A DNA stretch of 25,251 bases from Avimonas intestinalis (GCA_904380375.1 CAJFID010000034.1:1-25251), one strand, 5' to 3'. Shown: positions 8,636-15,951, numbered from the stretch's first letter. A program made the numbers and translations. Notes: generated by a model not told the origin, from the letters alone.

Positions 8636-8664
8636 ATTTTAACATAAACTCCGCTGTATTTCAA
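8636..8664 (-). promoter_or_regulatory. putative dnaA promoter
   Basis: On the minus strand TTGAAA (8664-8659) is followed after 17 bases by TAAAAT (8641-8636), a good sigma-A match. Transcription would start near 8629, giving a leader of about 170 bases before dnaA. Confidence 0.6.
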
Positions 8665-8766
8665 CAAAGCAAAATCACGGTATTTTCCGCCAATCCCCCT
8701 TCCACCACAATATTTTGGGGATAGAGCGGCGGCAGGCCACCAATGCAGAAAAAAAGGCCAGCAGGA

Positions 8767-8786
8767 GGGGCGGGGATCCCCGCCCC
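8767..8786. repeat. 20-base perfect GC palindrome
   Basis: GGGGCGGGGATCCCCGCCCC lies in the roughly 390 bases between the dnaA start and the rpmH promoter. It would form a strong cruciform or hairpin. No U-tract follows on either strand, so it is not an obvious terminator. Confidence 0.6.
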
Positions 8787-8844
8787 CCGCGGACGGAAAA
8801 GTCCGGGTTCACGCCGTTCTGCGCGGCGGGGCGGAAAGTTTCTG

Positions 8845-8874
8845 TTGACTTTTTCCGCAGAACTGGTATATAAT
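8845..8874 (+). promoter_or_regulatory. rpmH operon promoter
   Basis: TTGACT at 8845-8850 and TATAAT at 8869-8874 are 18 bases apart. The leader to rpmH is then about 195 bases, contains several GC hairpins and has no recognised RNA family. Confidence 0.75.
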
Positions 8875-9075
8875 AAATCTTCGCAAAGGGTTTTTAGGGG
8901 CTGAACCGCCGTTTTGTGCTTCCGCCGGGCTACCTCCGGGCGGGACAGGCGATGGGAAGGCCGCCGGAAAACAAGCGGAATACCCGCCGCGCCTGCCGCG
9001 GGACGGGGTTTTCAAACGGGGCTTCCCGTAAGGCAGCAGCCGGCTCCCCCGGCTGTCCGAAAGGAGGATGACGGC

Positions 9076-9210
9076 ATGCTTCGCACATATCAGCCCAAAA
9101 AGCGGCATCGCAAAAAGGAACACGGCTTCCGCAAGAGGATGGCAACCGCCAACGGCCGGAAGGTGCTTGCCCGCAGACGGGCCAGAGGAAGAAAGCGTCT
9201 CACCTACTAA
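9076..9210 (+). CDS. rpmH: 50S ribosomal protein L34
   Basis: L34 is a small basic protein of the large ribosomal subunit. The 44-residue sequence MLRTYQPKKRHRKKEHGFR to ARRRARGRKRLTY matches the family end to end and at the usual length. AAAGGAGG lies 8 bases before the ATG, one of the strongest ribosome sites here. It is divergent from dnaA and heads the rpmH-rnpA-yidD-yidC-khpB cluster. Confidence 0.97.
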   Translation: MLRTYQPKKRHRKKEHGFRKRMATANGRKVLARRRARGRKRLTY

Positions 9211-9238
9211 AAAAGGCCACCATAGTGTGGCTTTTTTT
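9211..9238 (+). terminator. hairpin with U-tract between rpmH and rnpA
   Basis: GCCAC (9216-9220), loop CATAGT and GTGGC (9227-9231) are followed by seven T and flanked by an A run that extends the stem. It starts right after the rpmH stop and probably attenuates read-through into rnpA, matching the need for far more L34 than RNase P protein. Confidence 0.75.
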
Positions 9239-9328
9239 AGTATGCGGCGGCACTCTGCCGCAGGAACCGGCCGCCCGGCAGGGACCGCGGCGGCCGGCTT
9301 ATGAGCCGGGAAACGGAAAAGGGACGGG

Positions 9329-9694
9329 ATGGACGCCATGGCGCGCTTTGCCGTATTGAACCGCAACGGGGAGTTCCGCGCCCTGTACCACCGCGGAAAG
9401 TCGCAGGTGCATCCCGCGCTGGTCACCTACGCGCGCAAAAGCCGGACGGGCTACCCCCGCGCCGGCATTACCACCGGCAAGAAGGTGGGGTGCGCGGTGC
9501 GGCGCAACCGCTGCCGCCGGGTGATCCGGGAAGCGTACCGCGCCCTCCTTCCCCTGATTGAGGGGAGCTGGGACCTGGTTTTCGTCGCCCGGCAGCGGAC
9601 CGGGGAGCTGAAAAGCACCAAGCTCCAGCGGATTATGTACGCCCAGCTCAAGGCGCTGGGCGTGATCCCCGCAAAGGACGGGAAAAAGCCATGA
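9329..9694 (+). CDS. rnpA: ribonuclease P protein component
   Basis: RnpA is the protein subunit of RNase P and helps the catalytic RNA bind and cut precursor tRNA 5' leaders. The 121-residue protein shows the family motif KKVGCAVRRNRCRRVIREAYR (about 51-71) and the opening RFAVLNRNGEFRALYHRGKS. ATG 9329 has AAAAGGGA a few bases upstream; ATG 9341 (MARFAV) is possible and closer to the usual N-terminus. The stop overlaps the yidD start as ATGA. Confidence 0.95.
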   Translation: MDAMARFAVLNRNGEFRALYHRGKSQVHPALVTYARKSRTGYPRAGITTGKKVGCAVRRNRCRRVIREAYRALLPLIEGSWDLVFVARQRTGELKSTKLQRIMYAQLKALGVIPAKDGKKP

Positions 9695-10041
9695 AAAAGG
9701 TGCTGATCGCGCTGATACGGCTGTACCAGCGGACCATTTCGGCCAAATCCCCGCCGGTGTGCCGGTTTACCCCGACCTGCTCGGCCTATGCGATTGAGGC
9801 GATTGAGCGCTTTGGGGTGATCAAGGGCGGCGGCCTGGCGATCTGGCGCATCCTGCGCTGCAACCCGTTTGGGAAGTACGGATACGACCCGGTGCCGGAA
9901 AAGAAGCCGAAGCCCCGCCGAAGGGGCGGCGCGGCCGGCGCATCGGAAAACGATTCCTGCTCTCCGGACGCCGGGCGGGCGGCGGGCTCGGCCGGTTCTC
10001 CCCCTGCCGGCGAAGGGCCGGACGCGGACCCCCATGGATAA
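9691..10041 (+). CDS. yidD: membrane protein insertion efficiency factor YidD
   Basis: YidD is a small membrane-associated protein linked to YidC-dependent insertion. Residues 1-70 hold the full family pattern: LYQRTIS, PPVCRFTPTCSAYAIEAIERFG, then RILRCNPFGKYGYDPVP. The remaining 45 or so residues are an unusual tail rich in G, A, P and R; most YidD proteins end soon after DPVP. The start overlaps rnpA by four bases, so the two are translationally coupled. The gap to yidC is about 190 bases. Confidence 0.93.
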   Translation: MKKVLIALIRLYQRTISAKSPPVCRFTPTCSAYAIEAIERFGVIKGGGLAIWRILRCNPFGKYGYDPVPEKKPKPRRRGGAAGASENDSCSPDAGRAAGSAGSPPAGEGPDADPHG

Positions 10042-10233
10042 GGCGGCGCGGCCGCCGTGAAAATCGAAAAACCGGAGGACCCTGCGGGGAGCGGCGGCGG
10101 ACAGAGCCGGCGCCCCGGGCGGTTCCCCCTTTTGATAGAATTTTTCTGGAATCGCGCGGAAACCGGCCTTGTCTCTCGCCGGCTGCGCGAAAAGAAGCAA
10201 AACGCACAGTAAAAAGAGCGGAGGAAACGGCCC

Positions 10234-11562
10234 ATGCCTGGACTTGATATTCTCGCCATCCCCCTGGGGTGGATCCTATGGTTCATCTACAGCCTGGTCA
10301 GCAACTATTTTGTGGCGATTTTCCTGTTTACCCTGATCGTGCGCGCCGCGACCTTCCCTCTCTCCCTGAAGTCGCAGAAGGCGCAGGCCGACCGGGCGCG
10401 GCTCGCTCCCCGGCTGGAGAGGCTGCAGAAAAAATACGCCAAGGATCCCAAGAAGCTGCAGGAAAAGCAGATGAGCCTGTACGAAAAGGAAGGCATCAGC
10501 ATGACCGGCGGCTGCCTGCCGATGGTCATCCAGATGATCGTCCTGTTCGGCATCATCGCGGTGATCTACTCCCCTCTCACCCACCTGGCCCGCATCCCCT
10601 CCGAGGTGGTCAGCGCCAGCATCTCGGCCGTGATGCAGGAGACCGACGCGGACGGCAACGAGATTTCCGACCCCAACAGGATCAGCAGCGCCGACAGCAG
10701 GGGGTATTATCGCGAGCTGCGGCTGCTGCTGGTGATGGACAAGGAGGATAACGCCGCCGCCATCAAGGAGAATATTTCCGCCCTGTCCGACGACGTGCTC
10801 GACGGCAAGACCGCCGACGAGTATTACGAGGATATGCTCGACATCCGCGGCGACTTTACCTTCTTTGGGCAGACCCTGCTGGAAAACCCGTGGAACGAGC
10901 GGGGCATCTCCGGGATCAACATCCTGTGGCTGATCCCCCTGTTCTCCGGTCTGACCGCTGTGGGTTCAAGCCTGCTGTCGATGTACTATTCCAAGATGGC
11001 GACCGGCGGACAGAAGCAGGCCGGCCAGGGCTGCAGCAACGTGATGCTGCTCGGCCTGATGCCGCTGTTCTCGCTGTATATTACCTTTATTGTCCCGGGC
11101 GGCGTCGGCATTTACTGGATCTGCTCCAACCTGATCGCCTTGTTACAGACCTTCCTTCTTAATAAGATTTACAACCCGGGCAAGATCCGCGCGCAGGCGG
11201 AGCTGGAGTACGAGGAGCGCCGCAAGCGCCGCGCCGAGGATAAGAAGCGGCTCGCCGAGGCCCGCGCCCGGGAGGAAGAGGAGGCCCGCCGGCAGGCTGC
11301 CGAGGAAAAGCAGAAGGCGCTGGAGAAGCAGAAAGCCGCCAACACCCCCAAGCAGCCCCCCGCCTCCAAGAACCCCAATAAGAAAAAACGCCGGGAAAAC
11401 AGCGAGGGGACGAAAGCCCTTGACGTAGCCGGCCTGAAGGATAACCAGGAGCCCGGCATGCCTTCTCCCGGCGAGCCTGCGCCCGCCCCGGAAGCGGCGG
11501 AGGAAAAGGACGGCAAGGAACCGCCGGAGCCCCAGGAGGCCCCACAGCAGACGGAAGAATAA
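10234..11562 (+). CDS. yidC: membrane protein insertase YidC/Oxa1 family
   Basis: YidC inserts and folds proteins in the cytoplasmic membrane, alone or with SecYEG. The 442-residue protein starts with a membrane segment LGWILWFIYSLVSNYFVAIF, then the cytosolic hairpin SLKSQKAQADRARLAPRLERLQKKY. Further membrane spans are MVIQMIVLFGIIAVIY, INILWLIPLFSGLTAVGS and the C-terminal pair ending IYWICSNLIALLQTFLLNKIY. A long outer loop (about 115-220) is acidic, as in other Clostridia. Residues from about 310 form a charged cytosolic tail (runs of E, K, R and A, then P-rich), which in the family helps bind ribosomes. GGAGG lies 8 bases before the ATG. Confidence 0.95.
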   Translation: MPGLDILAIPLGWILWFIYSLVSNYFVAIFLFTLIVRAATFPLSLKSQKAQADRARLAPRLERLQKKYAKDPKKLQEKQMSLYEKEGISMTGGCLPMVIQMIVLFGIIAVIYSPLTHLARIPSEVVSASISAVMQETDADGNEISDPNRISSADSRGYYRELRLLLVMDKEDNAAAIKENISALSDDVLDGKTADEYYEDMLDIRGDFTFFGQTLLENPWNERGISGINILWLIPLFSGLTAVGSSLLSMYYSKMATGGQKQAGQGCSNVMLLGLMPLFSLYITFIVPGGVGIYWICSNLIALLQTFLLNKIYNPGKIRAQAELEYEERRKRRAEDKKRLAEARAREEEEARRQAAEEKQKALEKQKAANTPKQPPASKNPNKKKRRENSEGTKALDVAGLKDNQEPGMPSPGEPAPAPEAAEEKDGKEPPEPQEAPQQTEE

Positions 11563-11596
11563 GACGGGGAACCCCGTTTGGAAAGGATTGAGAGAT

Positions 11597-12484
11597 TTGC
11601 TCAAGGAAGCGATCAAGGAAGCCCCGACGATTGAAGAGGCCAAGGCGGCGGCCGTCCGCGAGCTGGGCGTCCCGGAGGAAAAGGCCCTGTTTGAGGTGCT
11701 GCAGGCCCCCCAGAAGAAGACGCTGGGGCTTTTCGGCGGCTGCCCGGCCCGGGTGCGCGCGTATTTTGAGGTCACGCCGGCCTCCCGCGCGGCGGAGTAT
11801 CTTGAGGAGATCCTGCGCGGCCTGGGCGTGGCCGCCCCCAGCATTTCGGTCAAGGAGGAGGCGGACGGCTGTGTGCTGACGCTGGCCGGAGAGGACCTCG
11901 GCTTTATCATCGGCCGGCGGGGGGAGACCCTCGACGCGCTGCAGTACCTGACCGGCCTGGTGGCCAACCGGGTGGACAATTCGTATTACCGCGTCACCCT
12001 GGATATCGGCAACTACCGCGAAAAGAGGGAGCAGTCCCTGGCCGGCTTGGCCCGCAAGATGGCCGGACAGGCCGCCCGCACCGGGCGGAAGACCTCGCTT
12101 GAGCCGATGAACCCGTACGAGCGGCACATTATCCACACCGCCGTGCAGGAAGTCAAGGGCGCCACCTCCTGGAGCGTCGGCAGCGAGCCCAACCGCCATG
12201 TGGTGATCGGGCCGTCCGACGACAACCCGGTGCGCGCCCGTTCCCGCGGGGGAAGCCGCTCCCGCGGCAAAGGGGGCGACCGTGCCGCTGGGGAGCGTCC
12301 CTCCCGGCCGGAACGCGCGCCCCGCGGCTCCCGTTCGGACACGATTGAAAAGCCGGAGCGGGAAATCCGCCAGTTTGTGCCCCGCAGCAACCCGCTGCCC
12401 ACGGCGGACGGCGCGACGCCTCCTTCCAAGACCCAATCCGAAAAGGAGAACAGCTCCCTGCTGTACGGGCGGATTGACCTGTAA
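11597..12484 (+). CDS. khpB: RNA-binding protein KhpB (Jag/EloR)
   Basis: KhpB binds RNA, often with KhpA, and affects cell elongation and division in Firmicutes. Three parts are visible: an N-terminal Jag domain (TIEEAKAAAVRELGVPEEKALFEVL and KKTLGLFGG), a KH domain with GFIIGRRGETLDALQYL, and an R3H domain with ERHIIHTAVQEV and SEPNRHVVI. I chose TTG 11597 because AAAGGA lies 9 bases upstream; the in-frame TTG at 11588 directly abuts it. About 85 residues after R3H form a low-complexity tail rich in R, G and S (RSRGGSRSRGKGGDR), probably disordered and RNA-binding. It follows yidC by 34 bases. Confidence 0.92.
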   Translation: MLKEAIKEAPTIEEAKAAAVRELGVPEEKALFEVLQAPQKKTLGLFGGCPARVRAYFEVTPASRAAEYLEEILRGLGVAAPSISVKEEADGCVLTLAGEDLGFIIGRRGETLDALQYLTGLVANRVDNSYYRVTLDIGNYREKREQSLAGLARKMAGQAARTGRKTSLEPMNPYERHIIHTAVQEVKGATSWSVGSEPNRHVVIGPSDDNPVRARSRGGSRSRGKGGDRAAGERPSRPERAPRGSRSDTIEKPEREIRQFVPRSNPLPTADGATPPSKTQSEKENSSLLYGRIDL

Positions 12485-12530
12485 TCCTCACGGCAGGCCG
12501 GCGGCCTTGCTACGACAAAAAACAAAAGAA

Positions 12531-12584
12531 GCGCGGGGTTTTCCACTGTTTCCTTGGAAAGTGTGGAAAACCCCGCGCCTTTTA
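12531..12584. terminator. strong bidirectional terminator after khpB
   Basis: GCGCGGGGTTTTCCAC (12531-12546) pairs with GTGGAAAACCCCGCGC (12563-12578), a 16-base perfect stem followed by CTTTTAT. A-rich DNA at 12516-12530 gives a U-rich tract on the minus strand, so it can also end the convergent gene at 12668. Both arms contain TTTTCCAC, the same core as the origin boxes. Confidence 0.85.
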
Positions 12585-12667
12585 TCGTGTAAATCACGCC
12601 TCCTCTTCCGCTGGGAGGCATCCGGCCGGGGAGAGATTGTGCGGCCTTCGGAGGGTTCCTCAACGGG

Positions 12668-13513
12668 CTATCCGGCGAGGGAAACCAGATCGCCGTGGGT
12701 GTATTGTTCCGGTTTTTCTCCTGAAACCCGCCGTTCAAATTCCGTGCCGTCCCCGACAGCGGACAGCTGCCCGTAGGGAAAGGCCAAAACCTCGTAGCCC
12801 TCCTCCGGCAGGGGGGAAGCGGCAGGGGTCTGCACGAGGCAGTAAACCTTCACATCCCCGATTTCAGGCAGCGGCTCGCCGTTCACGGTTTCCCGGACAA
12901 GGCGGGACCGCATCGCCTCCGTCATTCCGGCGAGCCGGTCCTCGTAACCGAGGAGGGAAAGGTATTCCTCGGCGGTCAGGTATCCGCCCATGTGGTAGAC
13001 GCAGAGCGTGTCCGGCAGGCTGCCCGCCGACTTATAGGCGTATTCCACCTTGACGGTCAGCCGGCTCCAGGCGTGGCCGTCTATCGTTTCGTAGGATATA
13101 TCCGCAATGCGGCCGCGGACGACCGCCTCGGAGACGCCGATGAGGGAGAGCAGGTCAACGGGGCCCGCCATATCCGCGATGGTGTTGACCGTGAGCGCGT
13201 CCGCTTCCGCCTGCTCTGGGGAGGAAGGCCGCGCCGGAGCCGCGGAGGGCGAGGCCCCCGGGAGATCTGTGCTATCGGCTTGTCCGCCGGCCGGAGCCCC
13301 CTCAAGGGAAAGCGCCCCTTCGGGAATGGGGCTCCCTTCGGAATACAGCCAAAGCAGCGCCGCGGCCAGGCAAGCCGCGGCGGCGCAGAGCCCGGACGCA
13401 AAGAGCGCCGGCCGGCGCCGCGGCCGGTTTGGGAGCTTTGCCAGGGTCTGTGCGGCAAAGTCGGGATTGCAGGGCAAGGCGTCCAGTGATTTTCTGTAGC
13501 TATCCCAGTCCAT
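12668..13513 (-). CDS. putative anti-sigma factor, membrane-anchored
   Basis: This 281-residue protein has a short cytosolic N-terminus (MDWDSYRKSLDALPCNPDF), basic residues KLPNRPRRRP, one membrane span (about 37-56, LFASGLCAAAACLAAALLWLY) and a long outer part. The outer part begins with a Ser/Pro/Ala-rich linker (about 60-105). I chose ATG 13513, with AAAGGAGAGG 6-10 bases upstream, giving a start inside the last codons of the sigma gene (14-base overlap). That arrangement and topology are typical of ECF sigma/anti-sigma pairs, but I see no ZAS zinc motif and recognise no named family. The anti-sigma role is inferred from context. Confidence 0.6.
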   Translation of the reverse strand: MDWDSYRKSLDALPCNPDFAAQTLAKLPNRPRRRPALFASGLCAAAACLAAALLWLYSEGSPIPEGALSLEGAPAGGQADSTDLPGASPSAAPARPSSPEQAEADALTVNTIADMAGPVDLLSLIGVSEAVVRGRIADISYETIDGHAWSRLTVKVEYAYKSAGSLPDTLCVYHMGGYLTAEEYLSLLGYEDRLAGMTEAMRSRLVRETVNGEPLPEIGDVKVYCLVQTPAASPLPEEGYEVLAFPYGQLSAVGDGTEFERRVSGEKPEQYTHGDLVSLAG

Positions 13514-13976
13514 GGGATCCTCTCCTTTCCTGTAAAGGCAGGCGGGTTTCCCCATCGCCCGCCAGCATTTCCTTCAGGAGCTTTTTTGCCCGGGAATGCC
13601 AGGTGTGGATGGTTTTTTCCTTGATGTGGAGCAGCCCGGCGATTTCGCGGAAGGCGTAGCCCTCATAGTAGTGCAGATAAATGACCGCCCGGTATTTTTC
13701 CGGCAGCTGCAGGACGGCGCCTAACAGGGAGCCCTCCCCCGGCGGTCCCGTGACCGCCGCGTTTTCGGCCAGGAGCTCGGTCCCGCGCCGCCGCGCCGCG
13801 CGCAGGACATCCCGGCAGCGGTTGATCGTCATCCGGATCAGCCAGGCCTTCACCGCCTCCGCGTCATCCCAATCAACCCGCCCTTTTCCCGAAAAGAAGC
13901 GGAGGAAAGCCTCCTGCACGACATCCTCCGCATCCGGCAGGCTGTAGGTATAATGAAACGCGATGCGGAGGAGCAT
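13500..13976 (-). CDS. ECF-type RNA polymerase sigma factor
   Basis: Sigma region 2 is visible as RIAFHYTYSLPDAEDVVQEAFLRFF (residues 4-28) with AWLIRMTINRCRDVLR (45-59). Region 4 follows as LPEKYRAVIYLHYYEGYAFREIAGLLHIKEKTIHTWHSRAKKLL (91-134). The only canonical in-frame start is ATG 13976, but it has no ribosome site and cuts into the usual N-terminus. The frame stays open upstream to a stop at 14048-14046, and that stretch reads naturally (TDTDKAAEKIIQANSP). A GAGGGGGG site lies upstream with an ATG (14049) and a GTG (14059) in the other two frames. The true 5' end may therefore involve a frameshift, a sequence error or a rare start. Confidence 0.8.
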   Translation of the reverse strand: MLLRIAFHYTYSLPDAEDVVQEAFLRFFSGKGRVDWDDAEAVKAWLIRMTINRCRDVLRAARRRGTELLAENAAVTGPPGEGSLLGAVLQLPEKYRAVIYLHYYEGYAFREIAGLLHIKEKTIHTWHSRAKKLLKEMLAGDGETRLPLQERRGSHGLG

Positions 13977-14096
13977 CGGGCTGTTTGCTTGAATAATCTT
14001 TTCGGCGGCTTTGTCCGTATCGGTACCGGATAGTCTGCGGATAGGTCATCCCCCCTCACTCAATAAAACGCCGCGGCCGCCGCAAAGCTTTCACCC

Positions 14097-14144
14097 AAAA
14101 AGAAAAAGCCGTCCCCCGCCGGGATTTTTCGACGGGAAACGGCT
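14097..14144 (-). terminator. terminator of the Rrf2 gene
   Basis: Read on the minus strand, AGCCGT (14144-14139) pairs with ACGGCT (14112-14107), with extra pairing inside, followed by TTTTTCTTTTT. It separates the Rrf2 gene from the sigma gene downstream. Confidence 0.7.
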
Positions 14145-14208
14145 CGGGAAGCCGCCTTCGGGCTTTGCCCCGGCAGCGGGGCCGGAGGGCACGGGCGTCC
14201 GCAGCGCT

Positions 14209-14646
14209 TCAAATGCAGTAGTCGGGCGGGTTTTTTGCGTGGTAGCGGTCGGCCAGGTCGGCCAGCGTAATCCCGTCCACCACGCCGTCCACCGCCTCCT
14301 TGAGCTTGGCCCACACCTCCGTGGTCACGCAGCGGCCGGCCATCGCGCATCCGGAAGCCCCCTCCTCCGCGCAGTCCACCGGCGCGAGAGAACCCTCCAT
14401 GGTGCGCAGCACATCCCCCACCGTGATTTCCTCCGCGGGGCGGGATAGGGCATACCCACCCTGGGAGCCGCGCACGCTCCGCACCAGCCCGGCGCGGTTC
14501 AAGAGCATCATGATCTGTTCCAGGTACTTTTCCGAAATCTCCTGCCGCGCCGCAATATCCCGCAGGGGAACCAGCCCGCCGCTGCTGTGGACGGCCAGGT
14601 CGAGCATCAGCCGGAGGCCGTACCGGCCTTTGGTTGAAATCTTCAC
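14209..14646 (-). CDS. Rrf2 family transcriptional regulator, IscR-like cysteines
   Basis: The protein is 145 residues, the usual length. It opens MKISTKGRYGLRLMLDLAVHS and has the winged-helix signature ISEKYLEQIMMLLNRAGLVRSVRGSQGGYALSRP (37-70). Cysteines at 92, 100 and 106 (DCAEEGASGC, then AGRC) sit where IscR and NsrR bind an iron-sulfur cluster; CymR-type members lack them. It starts with GTG 14646, with AAGGAAGG upstream. No suf, isc or cysteine genes are adjacent, so the target is unknown. A promoter with a leader of about 200 bases lies upstream. Confidence 0.9.
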   Translation of the reverse strand: MKISTKGRYGLRLMLDLAVHSSGGLVPLRDIAARQEISEKYLEQIMMLLNRAGLVRSVRGSQGGYALSRPAEEITVGDVLRTMEGSLAPVDCAEEGASGCAMAGRCVTTEVWAKLKEAVDGVVDGITLADLADRYHAKNPPDYCI

Positions 14647-14858
14647 GCAAATGACCTTCCTTTTGTCCGCAAAGCTGTCGGGAGGGGCGCCAAGTGCCCG
14701 CCCCCTCCGGCTTTATCTTGTCGTTTGGCCCCAGGAAAGGCGGCCGCCGGGGCAACGGGAGCCGCCTCATCCCAGCCGTGCCGGCTGGATCAGACCGTCT
14801 CCAAGGGAAGCGGCCCGCCCGGACGCCGGACTCCTGTTTTTGGAGCCATATTGCGGTT

Positions 14859-14887
14859 ATTATACCTCTTTTCCTATCGAAATACAA
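14859..14887 (-). promoter_or_regulatory. putative promoter of the Rrf2 gene
   Basis: On the minus strand TTGTAT (14887-14882) and TATAAT (14864-14859) are 17 bases apart. The surrounding AT-rich island (14845-14900) contrasts with GC-rich flanks. The leader that follows is about 200 bases and includes a perfect hairpin CCAGCCGgcaCGGCTGG. Confidence 0.6.
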
Positions 14888-15291
14888 GGGTATAAAAATA
14901 GAGCCCGACGGCCCCGCCGCTCCCGGGGCGGTTCCCGCAGATAAACGGGCGCTGGGGATGGGACGGCAACGGAAAGGGAGCCGGCAAGGCAGAAAAAGAG
15001 AGCCATAGGGTGCGTATGGGGCCGGGCCGTTCAAAGGCAGGCCTGGCACGGGCGATGGGCCGTCGCAGGGCCCCGAGGGCGTGCCGCGGGGAAAACCGGC
15101 CGCGTCCGAGCCACCTGTCGCTCCGTTGCATACCGCCTGTCCCGGCCCGGAAGGAGGCTTGCCAAGGCCGCCAAACCGGCGGAGCCGGAGAAAATGAGAG
15201 GCGGCAAGGGGGGATTAAAACAAGAAAACCGGCCGCTCCCGCAAAAAATCTGGGGAGTTCCGACAAGCTTTTTCCGCATGGGCTCCGGGGC
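14888..15291. other. intergenic stretch between divergent promoters
   Basis: About 400 bases lie between the Rrf2 promoter (minus) and the ACT-gene promoter (plus). I see no coding region with a ribosome site, no RNA family and no repeat shared with the rest of the window. Confidence 0.5.
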
Positions 15292-15320
15292 TTGCAACGG
15301 CCGCCGAATCGTGGTATAGT
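15292..15320 (+). promoter_or_regulatory. putative promoter of the ACT-hom-thrB cluster
   Basis: TTGCAA (15292-15297) and TATAGT (15315-15320) are 17 bases apart, ending 41 bases before ATG 15362. No T-box or riboswitch-like leader fits in this short distance. Confidence 0.65.
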
Positions 15321-15361
15321 GTATTCCACAACAGGACATACGTACACGGGTGGTGGACAAT

Positions 15362-15910
15362 ATGGGGACCAATCCCGAAACCAACGCGCCGGCGGGCGCT
15401 GACGCCGCCGCTTTGACTCCAGCGGCTCCCCCGCCCTCTCCGGAACCGGAGCAGCCGGAGCCGGCGGAAGCCCGCCTGCTTTTGGTCAACGCGGACGTCC
15501 TGCCGGAGGTGTTCGCCCGGGTGGTGGACGCCAAGCGGTTCCTGGCGGCCGGGAAGGCAGCTTCGGCCGCGCAGGCGGCGCGGATGGCGGGGATCTCGCG
15601 CAGCGCCTTTTATAAGTATAAAGACGCGGTGTTCCCCTATGACCAGGAGCGGGCCGGGCGGATCCTGACCGTCCACGCGGTGCTGCGGGACCGGCCGGGG
15701 ATCCTGTCCAACCTGCTGGCCGCGTTTGCGGGCGCGGGGGCCAACATCCTGACCGTCAACCAGAACATCCCTGCCGGCGGGACCGCGTCGGTTTCAATCT
15801 CCGCCCGCACCGACCGGCTGGAGATGCCGGTCGACGGCTTTCTGCGCTCCCTGTCCGGTGTGCCGGGGGTGGTGCGGATCGTCCGGATATCGGGGGAATC
15901 GGGAGGCTAA
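15362..15910 (+). CDS. ACT domain protein, UPF0735/PheB family
   Basis: The family pattern is clear: LLLVNADVLPEVFARVVDAKRFLAAG, then a helix-turn-helix-like MAGISRSAFYKYKDAVFPY, then a C-terminal ACT domain (LTVHAVLRDRPGILSNLLAAFAGAGANILTVNQN). ACT domains usually bind amino acids. This family is often found beside hom and thrB, as here, and is thought to regulate amino acid synthesis. ATG 15362 with GGTGGTGG upstream is my preferred start; GTG 15350 would add four residues. About 35 residues rich in P, A and E come before the core, an unusual extension. Its stop codon is the first base triplet of a tandem repeat. Confidence 0.85.
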   Translation: MGTNPETNAPAGADAAALTPAAPPPSPEPEQPEPAEARLLLVNADVLPEVFARVVDAKRFLAAGKAASAAQAARMAGISRSAFYKYKDAVFPYDQERAGRILTVHAVLRDRPGILSNLLAAFAGAGANILTVNQNIPAGGTASVSISARTDRLEMPVDGFLRSLSGVPGVVRIVRISGESGG

Positions 15911-15951
15911 TCCTCCCGGAGGGTAATCCTCCCGGAGGGTAATCCTCCCGG
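15908..15951. repeat. 16-base tandem repeat, 2.75 copies
   Basis: TAATCCTCCCGGAGGG occurs at 15908-15923 and 15924-15939, then a 12-base partial copy at 15940-15951. The first TAA is the stop codon of the ACT gene. Each unit has CCTCC next to GGAGG, so the transcript can fold into several alternative hairpins. Confidence 0.9.

Noticed and set aside
8875..9075. rpmH leader as a possible SRP RNA or other known RNA
   Set aside because: AAGGCAGCAGCC slightly recalls the SRP RNA apical loop, but the rest does not pair or match; treated as an untranslated leader.
10057..10212. Possible 51-codon gene between yidD and yidC (GTG start)
   Set aside because: No proper ribosome site and no recognisable protein; the GC-rich gap gives such frames by chance.
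14060..15049. Minus-strand open frame of 329 codons
   Set aside because: It overlaps the Rrf2 gene and its leader in another frame, with Pro/Arg/Gly-rich composition typical of shadow frames.
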